From Kineococcus xinjiangensis (GTDB lineage: Bacteria > Actinomycetota > Actinomycetes > Actinomycetales > Kineococcaceae), in NCBI RefSeq assembly GCF_002934625.1, contig NZ_PTJD01000003.1, forward strand, positions 310,001 through 374,000: a stretch of 64,000 bases of DNA, given 5' to 3'. Position 1 is the first letter of the stretch, and the number at the start of each line of letters is the position of its first letter. The notes beneath the pieces were generated by a model. It was not told the origin of the DNA. It did no database searches and saw only the letters and a program-made list of their open reading frames with translations. Below, in pieces: positions 32,879 through 41,675 of this stretch. The position numbers and the translations under genes are program-made.

Positions 32879-34848
32879 GCGGCGAGCGGGGCGCGCGGGT
32901 GCGCACGGCGCTGGTGGGCCCGGCCCACCCGGCCAAGGGCGGCGTCGTCGCCCACACCACGGAGCTGGCGCACCGGCTGGAGGCCCGCGAACGCGGCACC
33001 GTCGAGGTGGTGTCCTGGTCGAAGCTGTACCCGGCGCTGCTGTACCCGGGGGAGCTGGCGGTGCCCGGCGGAACCCCCGACGTGCCGCTGTTCCCGCGCA
33101 CGTCCTACCCGCTGCGGTGGGACCGGCCGGACTCCTGGTGGCGCGCGGGGCGGCGCGTGGCGGGGCGGGACGTCCTGCTCCTCGCGCACGTGGTGCCGTT
33201 GCAGGTGCCGGCGCTGCTGGCGGTGCTGGCGGGGGCGCGCTCGGGTGGCGGGCCGTCGCCGCGCACGGTGGTCGTGGCGCACAACGTGCTGCCGCACGAG
33301 CCGGGACCGGCCGACGCCGTCCTGGTGCGGCGGTTGCTGTCGGCGGTGGACGGCGTGGTCGTGCACTCGCAGGAGCAGGCGGAGCTGGCGCGGGCCCACG
33401 GCGCCCGCCGCGTGGAGGTGGCGCCGCTGCCGCCGCACCTGCCGGGGGGCGCACCCGCGCCGCGGCAGCCGCACGGGACGGCCCCGCACGACGGTGACCT
33501 GCGGCTGCTGAGCCTCGGGGTGGTGCGCGACTACAAGGGCCTGGACCTGCTGCTGGAGGCGATGGGCCACGTCCCGGGCGTGCGGCTGACGATCGCGGGG
33601 GAGTTCTGGGGGGCGGCGGGCCAGCGGGTGGCGGGGCTGGCGGCGCAGCTCGGCCCGCGGGTGGAGCTGCGCGCGGGGTACGTGCCCGCTCCGGAGCTGC
33701 CGGAGCTGCTCGCCGCGCACGACGTGCTCGCCCTGCCCTACCGCAGCGGCACGGCGTCGCAGAACGCGCTGCTGGCGTTCGCGCACGGCCTGCCGGTCCT
33801 GGCGAGCCGCACGGGCAGCTTCGGCGAGCAGGTGCGCGACGGCGTGGACGGCCTGCTCGTGCCGCCGGGGGACGTGGCGGCGCTGGTGGCCGCGCTGCGG
33901 CGCCTCACCGACCCGGCGGAGCGGGAGCGGCTGCGCGCGGGGGTGCGGGTGCCGGACCTGGACTCCCCCTGGGAGCGCTACCTCGCCGCGGTGGACGCCG
34001 CCGCGGACGGCGGGACGGCCGCGGCGCCGCCGGGCGGGCGGCTGCTGGAGGTCGCCAAGCGCGGCGCCGAGCACGCCCTGTGGGGCCGGGTCTCGGTCCA
34101 GCGCAGGGTGTCGGAGCGGCTGGGGTCGGCGCCGTACCGGCCGGTGCCCAGCGGGGTTCCCCGCACGGGGGTGCTGCACGACGCCGCGGAGGTCGCCGAC
34201 GCCGTGGCGCAGGCGAAGCGGCTGCGGCTGCCCGCCCACGTCGACGCCCCGAAGAACTGGGACGCCCTCGGCGCGGTGGCGGCGGTGCTCACCCTGGCCG
34301 ACGACGGCTCCCGCAGCGCGCGGGTCCTCGACGCCGGCAGCGCCCGCTACTCGCCGGTGCTGCCGTGGCTGCGGCTGTACGGCCTCGGCGCCGAGCGCGG
34401 GTCCCTGGCGGGCATCAACCTGGAGTTCGGGGCGCCGGTGCACCGCGACGGCGTGGAGTTCCGCCACGGCGACGTGACCCGCACGGGCCTGCCGGACGGC
34501 AGCCTGGACGCCGTGACGTGCATGTCCGTTCTCGAGCACGGCGTCCCGGTGCGGGAGTTCCTCGCCGAGACGGCGCGGATCCTGCGCCCGGGCGGGATCC
34601 TCGTGGTGTCCACCGACTACGACCAGGACCCGCCGGACACCACGGGCGTCACCGCCTACGGGGTGCCGGTGCGGATCTTCTCCCCGGCCGACGTGCGGGA
34701 GCTGGTCGCGCAGGCCGCGGCGGCGGGGCTGGAGCTGGTGGGGGAGCTGGACGACGGGGTCCTCGCGCACCCGGAGCGGCCGGTGCACTGGAAGCGCACG
34801 GGGCTGGACTACACGTTCGTGCTGCTGACGTTCCGCCGCCGGGGCTGA
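32875..34848 (+). CDS. GT4 glycosyltransferase fused to a SAM-dependent methyltransferase
   Basis: 657 residues. The N-terminal half (about 8-375) is a GT-B fold: VGPAHPAKGGVVAHTTELA, HSQEQAELA, SLGVVRDYKGLDLLLEA, and the donor-site region PYRSGTASQNALLAFAHG. The C-terminal part (about 440-657) is a class I methyltransferase: ARVLDAGSARYSP, SLDAVTCMSVLEH, ILRPGGILVVSTDYD. A segment with KRLRLPAHVDAPKNWD joins them. Predicted role: transfer a sugar and methylate the sugar or chain end during glycan assembly in the cytosol. The GTG start at 32875 overlaps the previous stop by four bases. No internal restart is obvious. Confidence 0.85.
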   Translation: MSGERGARVRTALVGPAHPAKGGVVAHTTELAHRLEARERGTVEVVSWSKLYPALLYPGELAVPGGTPDVPLFPRTSYPLRWDRPDSWWRAGRRVAGRDVLLLAHVVPLQVPALLAVLAGARSGGGPSPRTVVVAHNVLPHEPGPADAVLVRRLLSAVDGVVVHSQEQAELARAHGARRVEVAPLPPHLPGGAPAPRQPHGTAPHDGDLRLLSLGVVRDYKGLDLLLEAMGHVPGVRLTIAGEFWGAAGQRVAGLAAQLGPRVELRAGYVPAPELPELLAAHDVLALPYRSGTASQNALLAFAHGLPVLASRTGSFGEQVRDGVDGLLVPPGDVAALVAALRRLTDPAERERLRAGVRVPDLDSPWERYLAAVDAAADGGTAAAPPGGRLLEVAKRGAEHALWGRVSVQRRVSERLGSAPYRPVPSGVPRTGVLHDAAEVADAVAQAKRLRLPAHVDAPKNWDALGAVAAVLTLADDGSRSARVLDAGSARYSPVLPWLRLYGLGAERGSLAGINLEFGAPVHRDGVEFRHGDVTRTGLPDGSLDAVTCMSVLEHGVPVREFLAETARILRPGGILVVSTDYDQDPPDTTGVTAYGVPVRIFSPADVRELVAQAAAAGLELVGELDDGVLAHPERPVHWKRTGLDYTFVLLTFRRRG

Positions 34849-34849
34849 G

Positions 34850-35845
34850 GTGCTGCAGCGGCTGCTGCGCCTGACCCGCTCGCGGGGCGTCCGCGGGGGG
34901 TTCCTCGTCCTGGCGCTGGGGTTCGCGGTGGCGGCGGTGCTGAGCGAGCGGGCCGCGGTCTCGGCTGCGCTGGCGCGCCTGGACGCGGGAGCAGCGCTGC
35001 TGGCGCTGCTGCTGTCGGCGGCGAACGTGGCCCTGACGGGGGCGGCGTGGCGGGCGGTGGTGGCGGACCTGGGGTCCCCGCTGCCGTGGCGCCCGGCGGC
35101 GCGGGTGTTCCTCGTGGGGCAGCTCGGCCGCTACGTGCCGGGCACCGTGTGGCAGTTCCTCGCCCAGGCCGAGCTGGGTCGCGACCACGGGGTGCCGCGT
35201 CGGCGCACGGCCTCGGCGCTGGGGGTGTCGCTGCTGGTGTCGATGACGACGGCGGCGCTGCTGGTGGTGGCGGTGCTGCCGCTGGCGCTCGGCTGGGGGG
35301 CGGGCGGGTTCGCGTGGACGCGGTGGCTGCCGTGGGCGGTGCCGGTGCTGGCCCTGCTGCTGGTGCCGCGCGTGCTGAACCCGCTGCTGGGCCTGCTGCT
35401 GCGTGCGGCCCGGCAGCCGCCGCTGGAGCAGGGGCTCTCGGCGCGTGGGCTGCTGGCCGCGGCGGGGTGGTCGCTGGCGTCGTGGCTGGCGGTAGGGGGG
35501 CAGGTCTTCGTGCTGGTCTCCTCGGTCGCTGCGGCGGTCGCTGCGGCGGGGCCGTCCGCGGGGACCGGTGCGCACCTGCTGGCGCTGTCGGTGGGCGGCT
35601 ACGCCCTCGCCTGGGTGGTGGGCTTCCTGGTGCTGATCGCCCCTGCCGGGGCGGGAGCGCGGGAAGCGGCTCTCGTGGCGGTGCTGACGGCCGGGGCGGC
35701 GGGCGCGCTGGGCGGTGGCGGCGCGCTGGTCGTGGCGCTGCTGTCGCGGGTGCTGCTCACCGTGGCGGACCTGCTGCTGGCGGGCGCGGCGCTGCTGGGA
35801 GCCCGGGGGAACGCGGTGGAGGAGCGGGCGGTGCCGGGGGAGTAG
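34850..35845 (+). CDS. Lysylphosphatidylglycerol synthase-like transmembrane protein (UPF0104/AglD-type)
   Basis: A 331-residue protein, almost entirely membrane helices (about eight). The family motif FLVGQLGRYVPGTVWQFLAQAE is split over residues about 85-107 and is the usual signature of the membrane part of MprF/AglD-like proteins. There is no catalytic domain. Such proteins accompany glycan operons and may flip or extend lipid-linked products. The GTG start lies one base after the previous stop, so it is translationally coupled to the GT4-methyltransferase gene. Confidence 0.8.
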   Translation: MLQRLLRLTRSRGVRGGFLVLALGFAVAAVLSERAAVSAALARLDAGAALLALLLSAANVALTGAAWRAVVADLGSPLPWRPAARVFLVGQLGRYVPGTVWQFLAQAELGRDHGVPRRRTASALGVSLLVSMTTAALLVVAVLPLALGWGAGGFAWTRWLPWAVPVLALLLVPRVLNPLLGLLLRAARQPPLEQGLSARGLLAAAGWSLASWLAVGGQVFVLVSSVAAAVAAAGPSAGTGAHLLALSVGGYALAWVVGFLVLIAPAGAGAREAALVAVLTAGAAGALGGGGALVVALLSRVLLTVADLLLAGAALLGARGNAVEERAVPGE

Positions 35846-35878
35846 GCGGTGCCAGGGGAGTGGGATCCCCGGCCGCGC

Positions 35879-37117
35879 TCAGGGCAGGCCGGCGCCGGTG
35901 GTGACCGCGGCGGTGATGGCGGCGCCGAGGAGGCGGGAGGGACCGCGGCGGGGCAGGGCGGCGATGCGGTCCGCGAGCCCCGGCAACCGGTGCACGGTCC
36001 CGGCGGCGGCCGCGCCGGCGACGTGCAGGGCGGCGAGCCGGTGGGTGTCGAGTGCGCTGTGCCCGGTCGCGGCCAGCGGGACGAGCACCCCGCCGGGGGC
36101 GAGCCCGGCGACGCGCTCGGCCACGGGCCGGGGGGTGCGCAGGTCGCGCTCGCCGGAGAGGACGACCGTGGGCCAGGTGAACCCCGGCAGCTCCGCGGGC
36201 AGGTCGAAGGGCTCACCGGCGTAGGCGGGTCGGTGCGCGGCGACCTCGGCGAAGGGGAGCTGGGGGTCCAGGGGCCCGCCGTCGGGCGGCAGGCCGAAGC
36301 CGAGCTGGCCGTAGGCGATGCCGGCGACAAGGTCGGGCTCCATGAAGTAGGGGGCGCCGGGGCCGTCGAGCTCGGCGAGGCCGAGGCGGCTGATCCGCCG
36401 CCAGGTGCGCTGCAGGCGACCGCGGCGGCGGGCCAGCAGCAGCCGGTGCAGCACCTCGGGGCCGGCGAACTCGTGCACCACCTGCACGACCTGGCTGAGC
36501 TCGGCCATCGGCACCCCGTCGGCGGCCAGCGCGCGCACGGTGGCGGCCACGGGCGCCAGGGTGGGGTCCTCGCCGTGCCAGAACAGCCGCCGGCGGTGGG
36601 CGCGGACGATGGCCAGGTCCTGCACCGACAGCATGGGCGAGTCCAGCACCATCGCCTCGACGGCCCCGGGGTGGCGGGCGCCGAACGCCTGCGCCAGGTA
36701 GGTGCCGTAGGAGGAGCCGTAGACGACGACGCGGGGGACGCCGGCGTGCTCCAGCACCGCGGCGAGGTCCTCGACGACGTGCTCGACGGTGACGGCCTCC
36801 CGGGGCAGGTCGTCGCCGTGCTCGTCGCGGCGGGACAGGCCGATGCCGCGGTGCTCGACCATGAGGACGTCCAGTCCGCGCCTGCTCGCCAGCGCGCGGA
36901 AGCGGACGTACGGGGCGGCCGAGGCGAGGCCCGGTCCGCCGGGCAGGACCAGCACCGGCACCCGCCCGGCCGCGGCCCCCGCTGCGGTGCGGGGCCGGGC
37001 GCGGACGTAGGTCAGCGGGAACCGCCCGGGTGCGCCCGGCAGCACCGGGCGCAGCACGACGTGCTCGTCCTGGTCCGCGCCCCGACGGGCGATCGCGTCC
37101 TCCCGCTGCGCGCGCAT
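35879..37117 (-). CDS. Alpha/beta hydrolase, proline iminopeptidase-like (S33)
   Basis: 412 residues. The oxyanion region PVLVLPGGPGLASA, DVLMVEHRGIGLS, the nucleophile elbow YGSSYGTYLAQA, a helical lid (about 190-290), GERDLRTP (Asp) and ATGHSALD (His) complete the triad. This matches S33 peptidases that release N-terminal proline or small residues. No signal peptide is seen, so it is probably cytosolic. It converges with the plus-strand operon and is divergent from the methyltransferase at 37221. Confidence 0.85.
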   Translation of the reverse strand: MRAQREDAIARRGADQDEHVVLRPVLPGAPGRFPLTYVRARPRTAAGAAAGRVPVLVLPGGPGLASAAPYVRFRALASRRGLDVLMVEHRGIGLSRRDEHGDDLPREAVTVEHVVEDLAAVLEHAGVPRVVVYGSSYGTYLAQAFGARHPGAVEAMVLDSPMLSVQDLAIVRAHRRRLFWHGEDPTLAPVAATVRALAADGVPMAELSQVVQVVHEFAGPEVLHRLLLARRRGRLQRTWRRISRLGLAELDGPGAPYFMEPDLVAGIAYGQLGFGLPPDGGPLDPQLPFAEVAAHRPAYAGEPFDLPAELPGFTWPTVVLSGERDLRTPRPVAERVAGLAPGGVLVPLAATGHSALDTHRLAALHVAGAAAAGTVHRLPGLADRIAALPRRGPSRLLGAAITAAVTTGAGLP

Positions 37118-37220
37118 GCCCGGCCAACGGGCCGCGCCGGGCGGGGGTTCCGGCGAGTGCCCCGCCGCGCGCCGCGTGCGACGGTCAAACCGTTGGACGG
37201 GCCGTGCGCCGCGAACGATC

Positions 37221-37970
37221 GTGGAACGCGTGCAGCAGATCTGGGACGCCGAGGCCGCCCGCAGCTACGACACCCCGGGGACCGGCATGTTCGCGCCGGA
37301 GGTCCTCGGGCCGACGGTCGAGCGCCTGGCCGGGCTGGCCGGCGACGGCCGGGCGCTGGAGTTCGCCGTCGGAACCGGCAGGGTCGCCGTTCCCCTCGCC
37401 GAACGGGGAGTGCCCGTCGCCGGCATCGAGCTGTCGCCGCCCATGGTCGAGCGGTTGCGGACGAAGGTGGACGAGGCGGCGATCCCCGTGGTCGTCGGGG
37501 ACATGGCGAGCGCCCGCGTCCCGGGGGAGTTCACCCTCGTCTACCTCGTCTTCAACACGATCTCCAACCTCCTGGAGCAGGCCGAGCAGGTCGCCTGCTT
37601 CCGCAACGCCGCCCGCCACCTCGTGCCGGGGGGCCGGTTCCTCGTCGAACTGTGGGTTCCCGAGCTGCGTGCGCTCCCACCCGGCCGGCAGGCCACCGTG
37701 TGGCACTGCGAGCCCGGCTCCATCGGCCTGGACACCTACGACGTCCTGCGCCAGCGCGTCGTCTCGCACCACGTCCGCTTCGGCGAGGGCCGGCAGGCGG
37801 AGCTGTTCCGCAGCCCCCACCGCTACGTGTGGCCGGCGGAGCTCGACCTGATGGCCCAGCTGGCAGGCTTCGAGCTGGAGAGCAGGTGCGCCGACTTCTC
37901 CGGGGCCGAGTTCACCGCCGAGTCGCGGTCGCACGTGTCCGTCTACCGGCTCCCGCCGCCCCGCGTCTGA
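37221..37970 (+). CDS. Class I SAM-dependent methyltransferase
   Basis: A 249-residue methyltransferase. It has ALEFAVGTGRVAVPLAERG (SAM motif I), GIELSPPMVERLR (motif II acidic residue), VVVGDMASARVPGEF, and YLVFNTISNLLEQ. The motif-I glycines are G-x-G as usual (VGTGR). The substrate is unknown. GTG 37221 begins the conserved IWDAEAARSYDTPGTGMF segment; the longer upstream reading has no domain content. Confidence 0.8.
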   Translation: MERVQQIWDAEAARSYDTPGTGMFAPEVLGPTVERLAGLAGDGRALEFAVGTGRVAVPLAERGVPVAGIELSPPMVERLRTKVDEAAIPVVVGDMASARVPGEFTLVYLVFNTISNLLEQAEQVACFRNAARHLVPGGRFLVELWVPELRALPPGRQATVWHCEPGSIGLDTYDVLRQRVVSHHVRFGEGRQAELFRSPHRYVWPAELDLMAQLAGFELESRCADFSGAEFTAESRSHVSVYRLPPPRV

Positions 37971-38059
37971 GCCGGCGAAATCCCGTTGCCCGGCAAGCCG
38001 TGCCCGGGCACCCTCTGGAGGCGGCGACGCGCCTGCGCCGGGCGGCGGCGCCGCGCTGA

Positions 38060-38142
38060 CGTGGTGCAGTGGAACTGGCGGCGGCACGGGGACGCACGGG
38101 CCCTGTGCCGCCGGTAGGCGGGTTCGACTCCCGCCACCACGA
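38060..38142 (+). ncRNA. tRNA-like RNA with non-standard D and anticodon arms
   Basis: The acceptor stem is seven perfect pairs (38060-38066 with 38135-38141), followed by A38142 as a discriminator-like base. The T-arm is canonical: a 5-bp stem (38118-38122 with 38130-38134) and loop TTCGACT. The remainder is not tRNA-like. The D position holds a tiny hairpin CAGT-GGA-ACTG (38067-38077). The anticodon arm is replaced by a 12-bp stem (38080-38091 with 38101-38112, one G-T pair) and a 9-base loop ACGCACGGG without the conserved T33. A strong terminator follows within 7 bases, which argues for a transcribed small RNA rather than a decayed tRNA. No CCA is encoded. A degenerate tRNA pseudogene is the alternative. 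Confidence 0.6.
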
Positions 38143-38148
38143 CCGGAG

Positions 38149-38179
38149 CGGGCCGGGGTTCTGGGGGAACCCCGGCCCG
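38149..38179. terminator. Hairpin terminator after the tRNA-like RNA
   Basis: Perfect 13-base arms (38149-38161 and 38167-38179) with loop TGGGG. It serves the tRNA-like RNA and possibly the opposing TenA gene. Confidence 0.78.
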
Positions 38180-38205
38180 GGGTGCCGCCGGGCAGCGACG
38201 GGTCC

Positions 38206-38823
38206 CTACCGGGCGGGGACCGCCGGCAGGGCCATCGACCAGAAGTCCACCTCGTGCCGCAGCACGGTCTCCACCGTCCGCACCGCCTCGTCCGCGGACA
38301 GGCGCGTCACGGCCGCGGCCGCCACCGCCTCGAGCTCCGCGACGTACGCGGCGAACCCCGGGGTGGTCCAGTGCTCGACGAACGGGCCGTAGGCCGTGCT
38401 CGGCGAGGCGTGCGTCCACGCCTCGAGGTAGACGCGCTCCAGCGCCCACAGCGCCAGCAGTGCCTCGTCGGGACCGGCGGCGTCCAGCCCCTGCAGCAGC
38501 ACCGCGTACGCGCTCGTCGCCGGCAGCGGTGCGGCGGCCAGGTCGAGGGAGCGGGAGCCGGCCTGCTCCTCGAACCAGGCCAGCTCCTCCACCACCGCGA
38601 CGCAGCCGGCGGCCAGCACGGCGCGGGCCTCCCGCGGTGCGCGGGCGAGCAGCCGGGCCTGGAAGTGCAGCAGGTCCGTGACGAAGAGGTGGTCCTGCAC
38701 GAGCCAGGTGTCGAACGCAGCCGCGGGCAGGTCCCCCTCGCGCACGGCGTCGAGGAAGGGGTGCTGGGTCGCCGCGGCCCAGGAGGGGGCGGTGCGGGAC
38801 AGGATCTCGGGGAGGGTCGTCAC
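38206..38823 (-). CDS. TenA family protein (thiaminase II-like)
   Basis: 205 residues, all helical. Family features are QHPFLDAVREGDLPAAAFDTW, VQDHLFVTDLLHF (helix 2-3 residues) and YGPFVEHWTTPGF near the C-terminus. TenA enzymes hydrolyse aminopyrimidine breakdown products of thiamin. The usual active-site Cys context (LPCxWxY-like) is not clear here; AAGCVAVVEELAWFEE occupies the place. It may belong to the TenA_E-like subgroup, and catalysis is not assured. It lies 32 bases downstream of the PP2C gene on the same strand. The start is GTG 38823. Confidence 0.72.
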   Translation of the reverse strand: MTTLPEILSRTAPSWAAATQHPFLDAVREGDLPAAAFDTWLVQDHLFVTDLLHFQARLLARAPREARAVLAAGCVAVVEELAWFEEQAGSRSLDLAAAPLPATSAYAVLLQGLDAAGPDEALLALWALERVYLEAWTHASPSTAYGPFVEHWTTPGFAAYVAELEAVAAAAVTRLSADEAVRTVETVLRHEVDFWSMALPAVPAR

Positions 38824-38855
38824 GTCCGCCGACCCTAGCGAGCCCCCGGCGCCCG

Positions 38856-41477
38856 TCAGCGCTGCGGTCGGGGAGTGCGCGGCACCCGCCGCGGTCCCGC
38901 CTCCGGGGGCCGGGGCCGGTCCTGCAGGTGCAGCCGCACGGCGACCAGCGCCACGTCGTCCTCGGGCTGCTCCGGCAGCAGCCGGTCGAGGATGCCGTCG
39001 CAGAGCTCGTCCAGGGGGGTGCCGGCCAGGTCCGCGACGGCCTTGCGCAGCAGTTCCAGGCCCTCGTCGACGCTCTGGTGGCGTCGCTCGATGAGGCCGT
39101 CGGTGTAGAGCAGGACCGTGGACCCGCGCTCCACGGTCCGCTCGGCGTCCTCCCGGGCGGTGCTGGGGTCGATGCCCAGCAGCAGGGTGGACCTGCCGTC
39201 GAGGGTGGTGACCGTGCCGTCGGGCTGGAGCAGCAGCGGCGGGGGGTGCCCGGCGTTGGCCCAGCGGAGCACGGTCGTGCCCTGCTCCTTCTGCTCCGGC
39301 GTCTGCTCCAGGCGCGCGACGACGGCGGTGGCGGTGGTCTCGACGTCGAGGCCCTGCATGGTGGCGTCGAGACCGGTGAGGATGGCGGCCGGGCCCGCGC
39401 CGCTGTAGTAGGCGATGCCGCGCAGCAGGGAGCGGATCTGGCCCATCGCCGCGGCGGCGTTGACGTCGTGGCCCATGACGTCGCCGATGACGAGGACGGT
39501 GCTGCCGTCCGGTTGCAGGAACGCGTCGTACCAGTCCCCGCCGACCTGCGCGGCCCGGGCGGCCGGGCGGTAGCGGACCACGATCTGGAGGTGGTCCGGC
39601 TCCGGCGGCGACGTCAGCATGCTGCGCTGCAGCCCCTCCGCGAGGCGCTGCTGCTGGGTGTAGAGGCGGGCGTTGTCCAGCGCCAGGCCGGCCCGGTCGC
39701 AGATCTCCTCCAGGGTGAGGAGGTCCTCGCGCTGCGGTGCCGGGCGCTTCACCCCGCGCAGCACCGTGAGCAGGCCCACGGTCCGGCCCCTGGCCCGCAG
39801 CGGCATCACCACGGCGGACTCGGGGGCGAGCTGCTCGATCATCTGCCGGGCGGCGTCGTCGCGCAGGATGGACGTGATCCGCTCGGTGGCCCGGTCGGGG
39901 AAGACGTAGGGCCGGGAGGTGCGCACCGTCTGCAGCACCGGCGCGTCCGGCGGCAGGTCCCGCAGCCGCACGTGGCGGTAGCGCTCCAGCAGGGGGCGCA
40001 GCTCCTCGTCCACGTGCCAGGAGGCGACGTCGCGCAGGCCGCCCTGCTCGTCCACGAGGCTGACGATGCAGGCGTCGGCGAGGGTCGGCACCACGTACGT
40101 CGAGAGCCGGCTGAGGGCGGAGTCCAGGTCGAGGGCGGCGGCGAGGTCGGCGCTGACCGCCGCGACCAGCCGCAGCCGCTGCGCGGCCCGCTCGGCGGCG
40201 CGCTGCGCCCGCTGCGCGGCCTCCTGCGCGTCGCGGCGGGCGGTGATGTCGAGGAAGTACACCGACAGCCCGTCCGGGGTGGGCCACGCCCGCAGCTCGT
40301 ACCAGCCGTCCAGGGGCGGGGGGTAGTAGGCCTCGAACGTGGTCGGCTGGCCCGACTCGACCGCGGCGCGGTAGTGCACCTCGAAGTCGGAGCCGGCGGC
40401 GGCGGGGAACAGCTCCCACAGGTTGCCGCCGAGCAGCTCCTCGCGGACCTTGCCGAGCAGGCGCTCCGCCTCCGCGTTGACGTAGGTGAAGCACCACTCC
40501 CGGTCCAGGGAGTAGAAGGCCGCCGACATGCTCTCCAGGACGCGCGCCAGACGGGCGTCGGCCTCCCGCCCGGCCGTCGTGTCGTAGGCGGCGCCGAGCA
40601 CCCGGACGGCGTCGCCCGCCGGCCCGCTCAGGGCCTTGCCCCGCGCCTGGATCCAGCGCATCGTGCCGTCGGGCAGGACGGTGCGGTACTCCAGGTCCAC
40701 GGTGCCGCAGCACTCGATGGCCTCGGAGAGCGCCTGGCCCACGCGGGCCAGGTCGTCGGGGTGCACGCGGGCGTTGAAGGACTCGATGGTGCCGTCGAAG
40801 TCGGCCGCGCCGAGGCCGAACAGCTCCAGCAGGCGCTCGTCCCACGTCAACCGGCCCGTGCGGAGGTCCCAGTCCCAGCTGCCGATGCCCGCGGCGTCGA
40901 TGGCGAGCTGCCAGCGCAGCTCCCCCGAGGCGTAGTCCACCGACAGCGCCGACAGCTCCAGCTCCCGCGCGGCGGCCGAGGCCAGCTCGCTGAGCAGGGT
41001 CACGTCCGCCGGCGACCAGGTGCGCGGCTCGGGACCGAAGACGCACAGGGCACCGACGACGTGGCCGCCGCGCCCCGTCAGCGGCACGCCGAGGTAGGCG
41101 CCGACCGCCCCGGAGGTCACCGGCGGCAGGCCGGAGACGCGCTCGTCGGAGGTCGCGTCGGTCACGACGAGGGGTGCGCCGCTGGCCGCGGTCACGGTGC
41201 ACAGCGAGTCCGCCAGGGACCCCGTGCTGCCGGGCTGCGCGTCCGACACCCCCGTGATGGCGCCGATGGTCTGCACGTCGCTGAGCAGGGAGAGCTGCGC
41301 CGCGGGGGTCGCCAGCAGGCGGGCGGCGAGGTCGGTGAGGCGGTCCACGGCCGATCCCTGGCTGGTCGCCACCAGCCGCTGGGCGGCGCGCTGGCGCTCC
41401 TGCCCCCCGGCCAGCGCCCCGGCCGGGTCCGCCCCCGCGCCCTCGGGGGCGGGCGTAGGCCCAGGAACCACGTGCAC
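38856..41477 (-). CDS. Multi-sensor PP2C (SpoIIE-type) serine phosphatase: GAF-PAS-PAS-GAF
   Basis: About 873 residues. A GAF domain (about 50-185) is followed by PAS (about 205-310, with GSWDWDLRTGRLTWDERLLELFG), a second PAS (about 320-425, with FTYVNAEAERLLGK), a short coiled coil rich in Ala/Gln/Arg, a second GAF (about 455-605), and a SpoIIE/PP2C phosphatase (about 625-845). The phosphatase has VGGDWYDAF, GDVMGHDVNAAAAMGQ and LYTDGLIERR, which hold its metal-binding Asp residues. Such enzymes dephosphorylate anti-anti-sigma factors (RsbU-like) in general stress circuits. The HATPase gene diverging from it at 41676 is a natural partner. The start is GTG 41477 with GAGGCGGGG upstream. Confidence 0.88.
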   Translation of the reverse strand: MHVVPGPTPAPEGAGADPAGALAGGQERQRAAQRLVATSQGSAVDRLTDLAARLLATPAAQLSLLSDVQTIGAITGVSDAQPGSTGSLADSLCTVTAASGAPLVVTDATSDERVSGLPPVTSGAVGAYLGVPLTGRGGHVVGALCVFGPEPRTWSPADVTLLSELASAAARELELSALSVDYASGELRWQLAIDAAGIGSWDWDLRTGRLTWDERLLELFGLGAADFDGTIESFNARVHPDDLARVGQALSEAIECCGTVDLEYRTVLPDGTMRWIQARGKALSGPAGDAVRVLGAAYDTTAGREADARLARVLESMSAAFYSLDREWCFTYVNAEAERLLGKVREELLGGNLWELFPAAAGSDFEVHYRAAVESGQPTTFEAYYPPPLDGWYELRAWPTPDGLSVYFLDITARRDAQEAAQRAQRAAERAAQRLRLVAAVSADLAAALDLDSALSRLSTYVVPTLADACIVSLVDEQGGLRDVASWHVDEELRPLLERYRHVRLRDLPPDAPVLQTVRTSRPYVFPDRATERITSILRDDAARQMIEQLAPESAVVMPLRARGRTVGLLTVLRGVKRPAPQREDLLTLEEICDRAGLALDNARLYTQQQRLAEGLQRSMLTSPPEPDHLQIVVRYRPAARAAQVGGDWYDAFLQPDGSTVLVIGDVMGHDVNAAAAMGQIRSLLRGIAYYSGAGPAAILTGLDATMQGLDVETTATAVVARLEQTPEQKEQGTTVLRWANAGHPPPLLLQPDGTVTTLDGRSTLLLGIDPSTAREDAERTVERGSTVLLYTDGLIERRHQSVDEGLELLRKAVADLAGTPLDELCDGILDRLLPEQPEDDVALVAVRLHLQDRPRPPEAGPRRVPRTPRPQR

Positions 41478-41675
41478 CCCCGCCTCGGTCAGTGCGCCCC
41501 GACCGGCGGGGCCCTGCCCGCCACGATAGGCGACCCGTCCGAGCGGGTGCCGCACCCGGGGTGCCGGTCGCACGCCCGTCTCGGGTTGCCGGAGCGGAGG
41601 GTGGCGGTCACAGTGGCTCAGGACACGACCGTCGCCGCCGGGTCAGCCGGAGGGGACAGGACCCGAAGGGATGGG

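Noticed and set aside
38060-38142. A selenocysteine tRNA or normal tRNA
   Set aside because: No TCA anticodon, no T33, a 7-bp rather than 8-bp acceptor and no long D stem; the middle is a single 12-bp hairpin.
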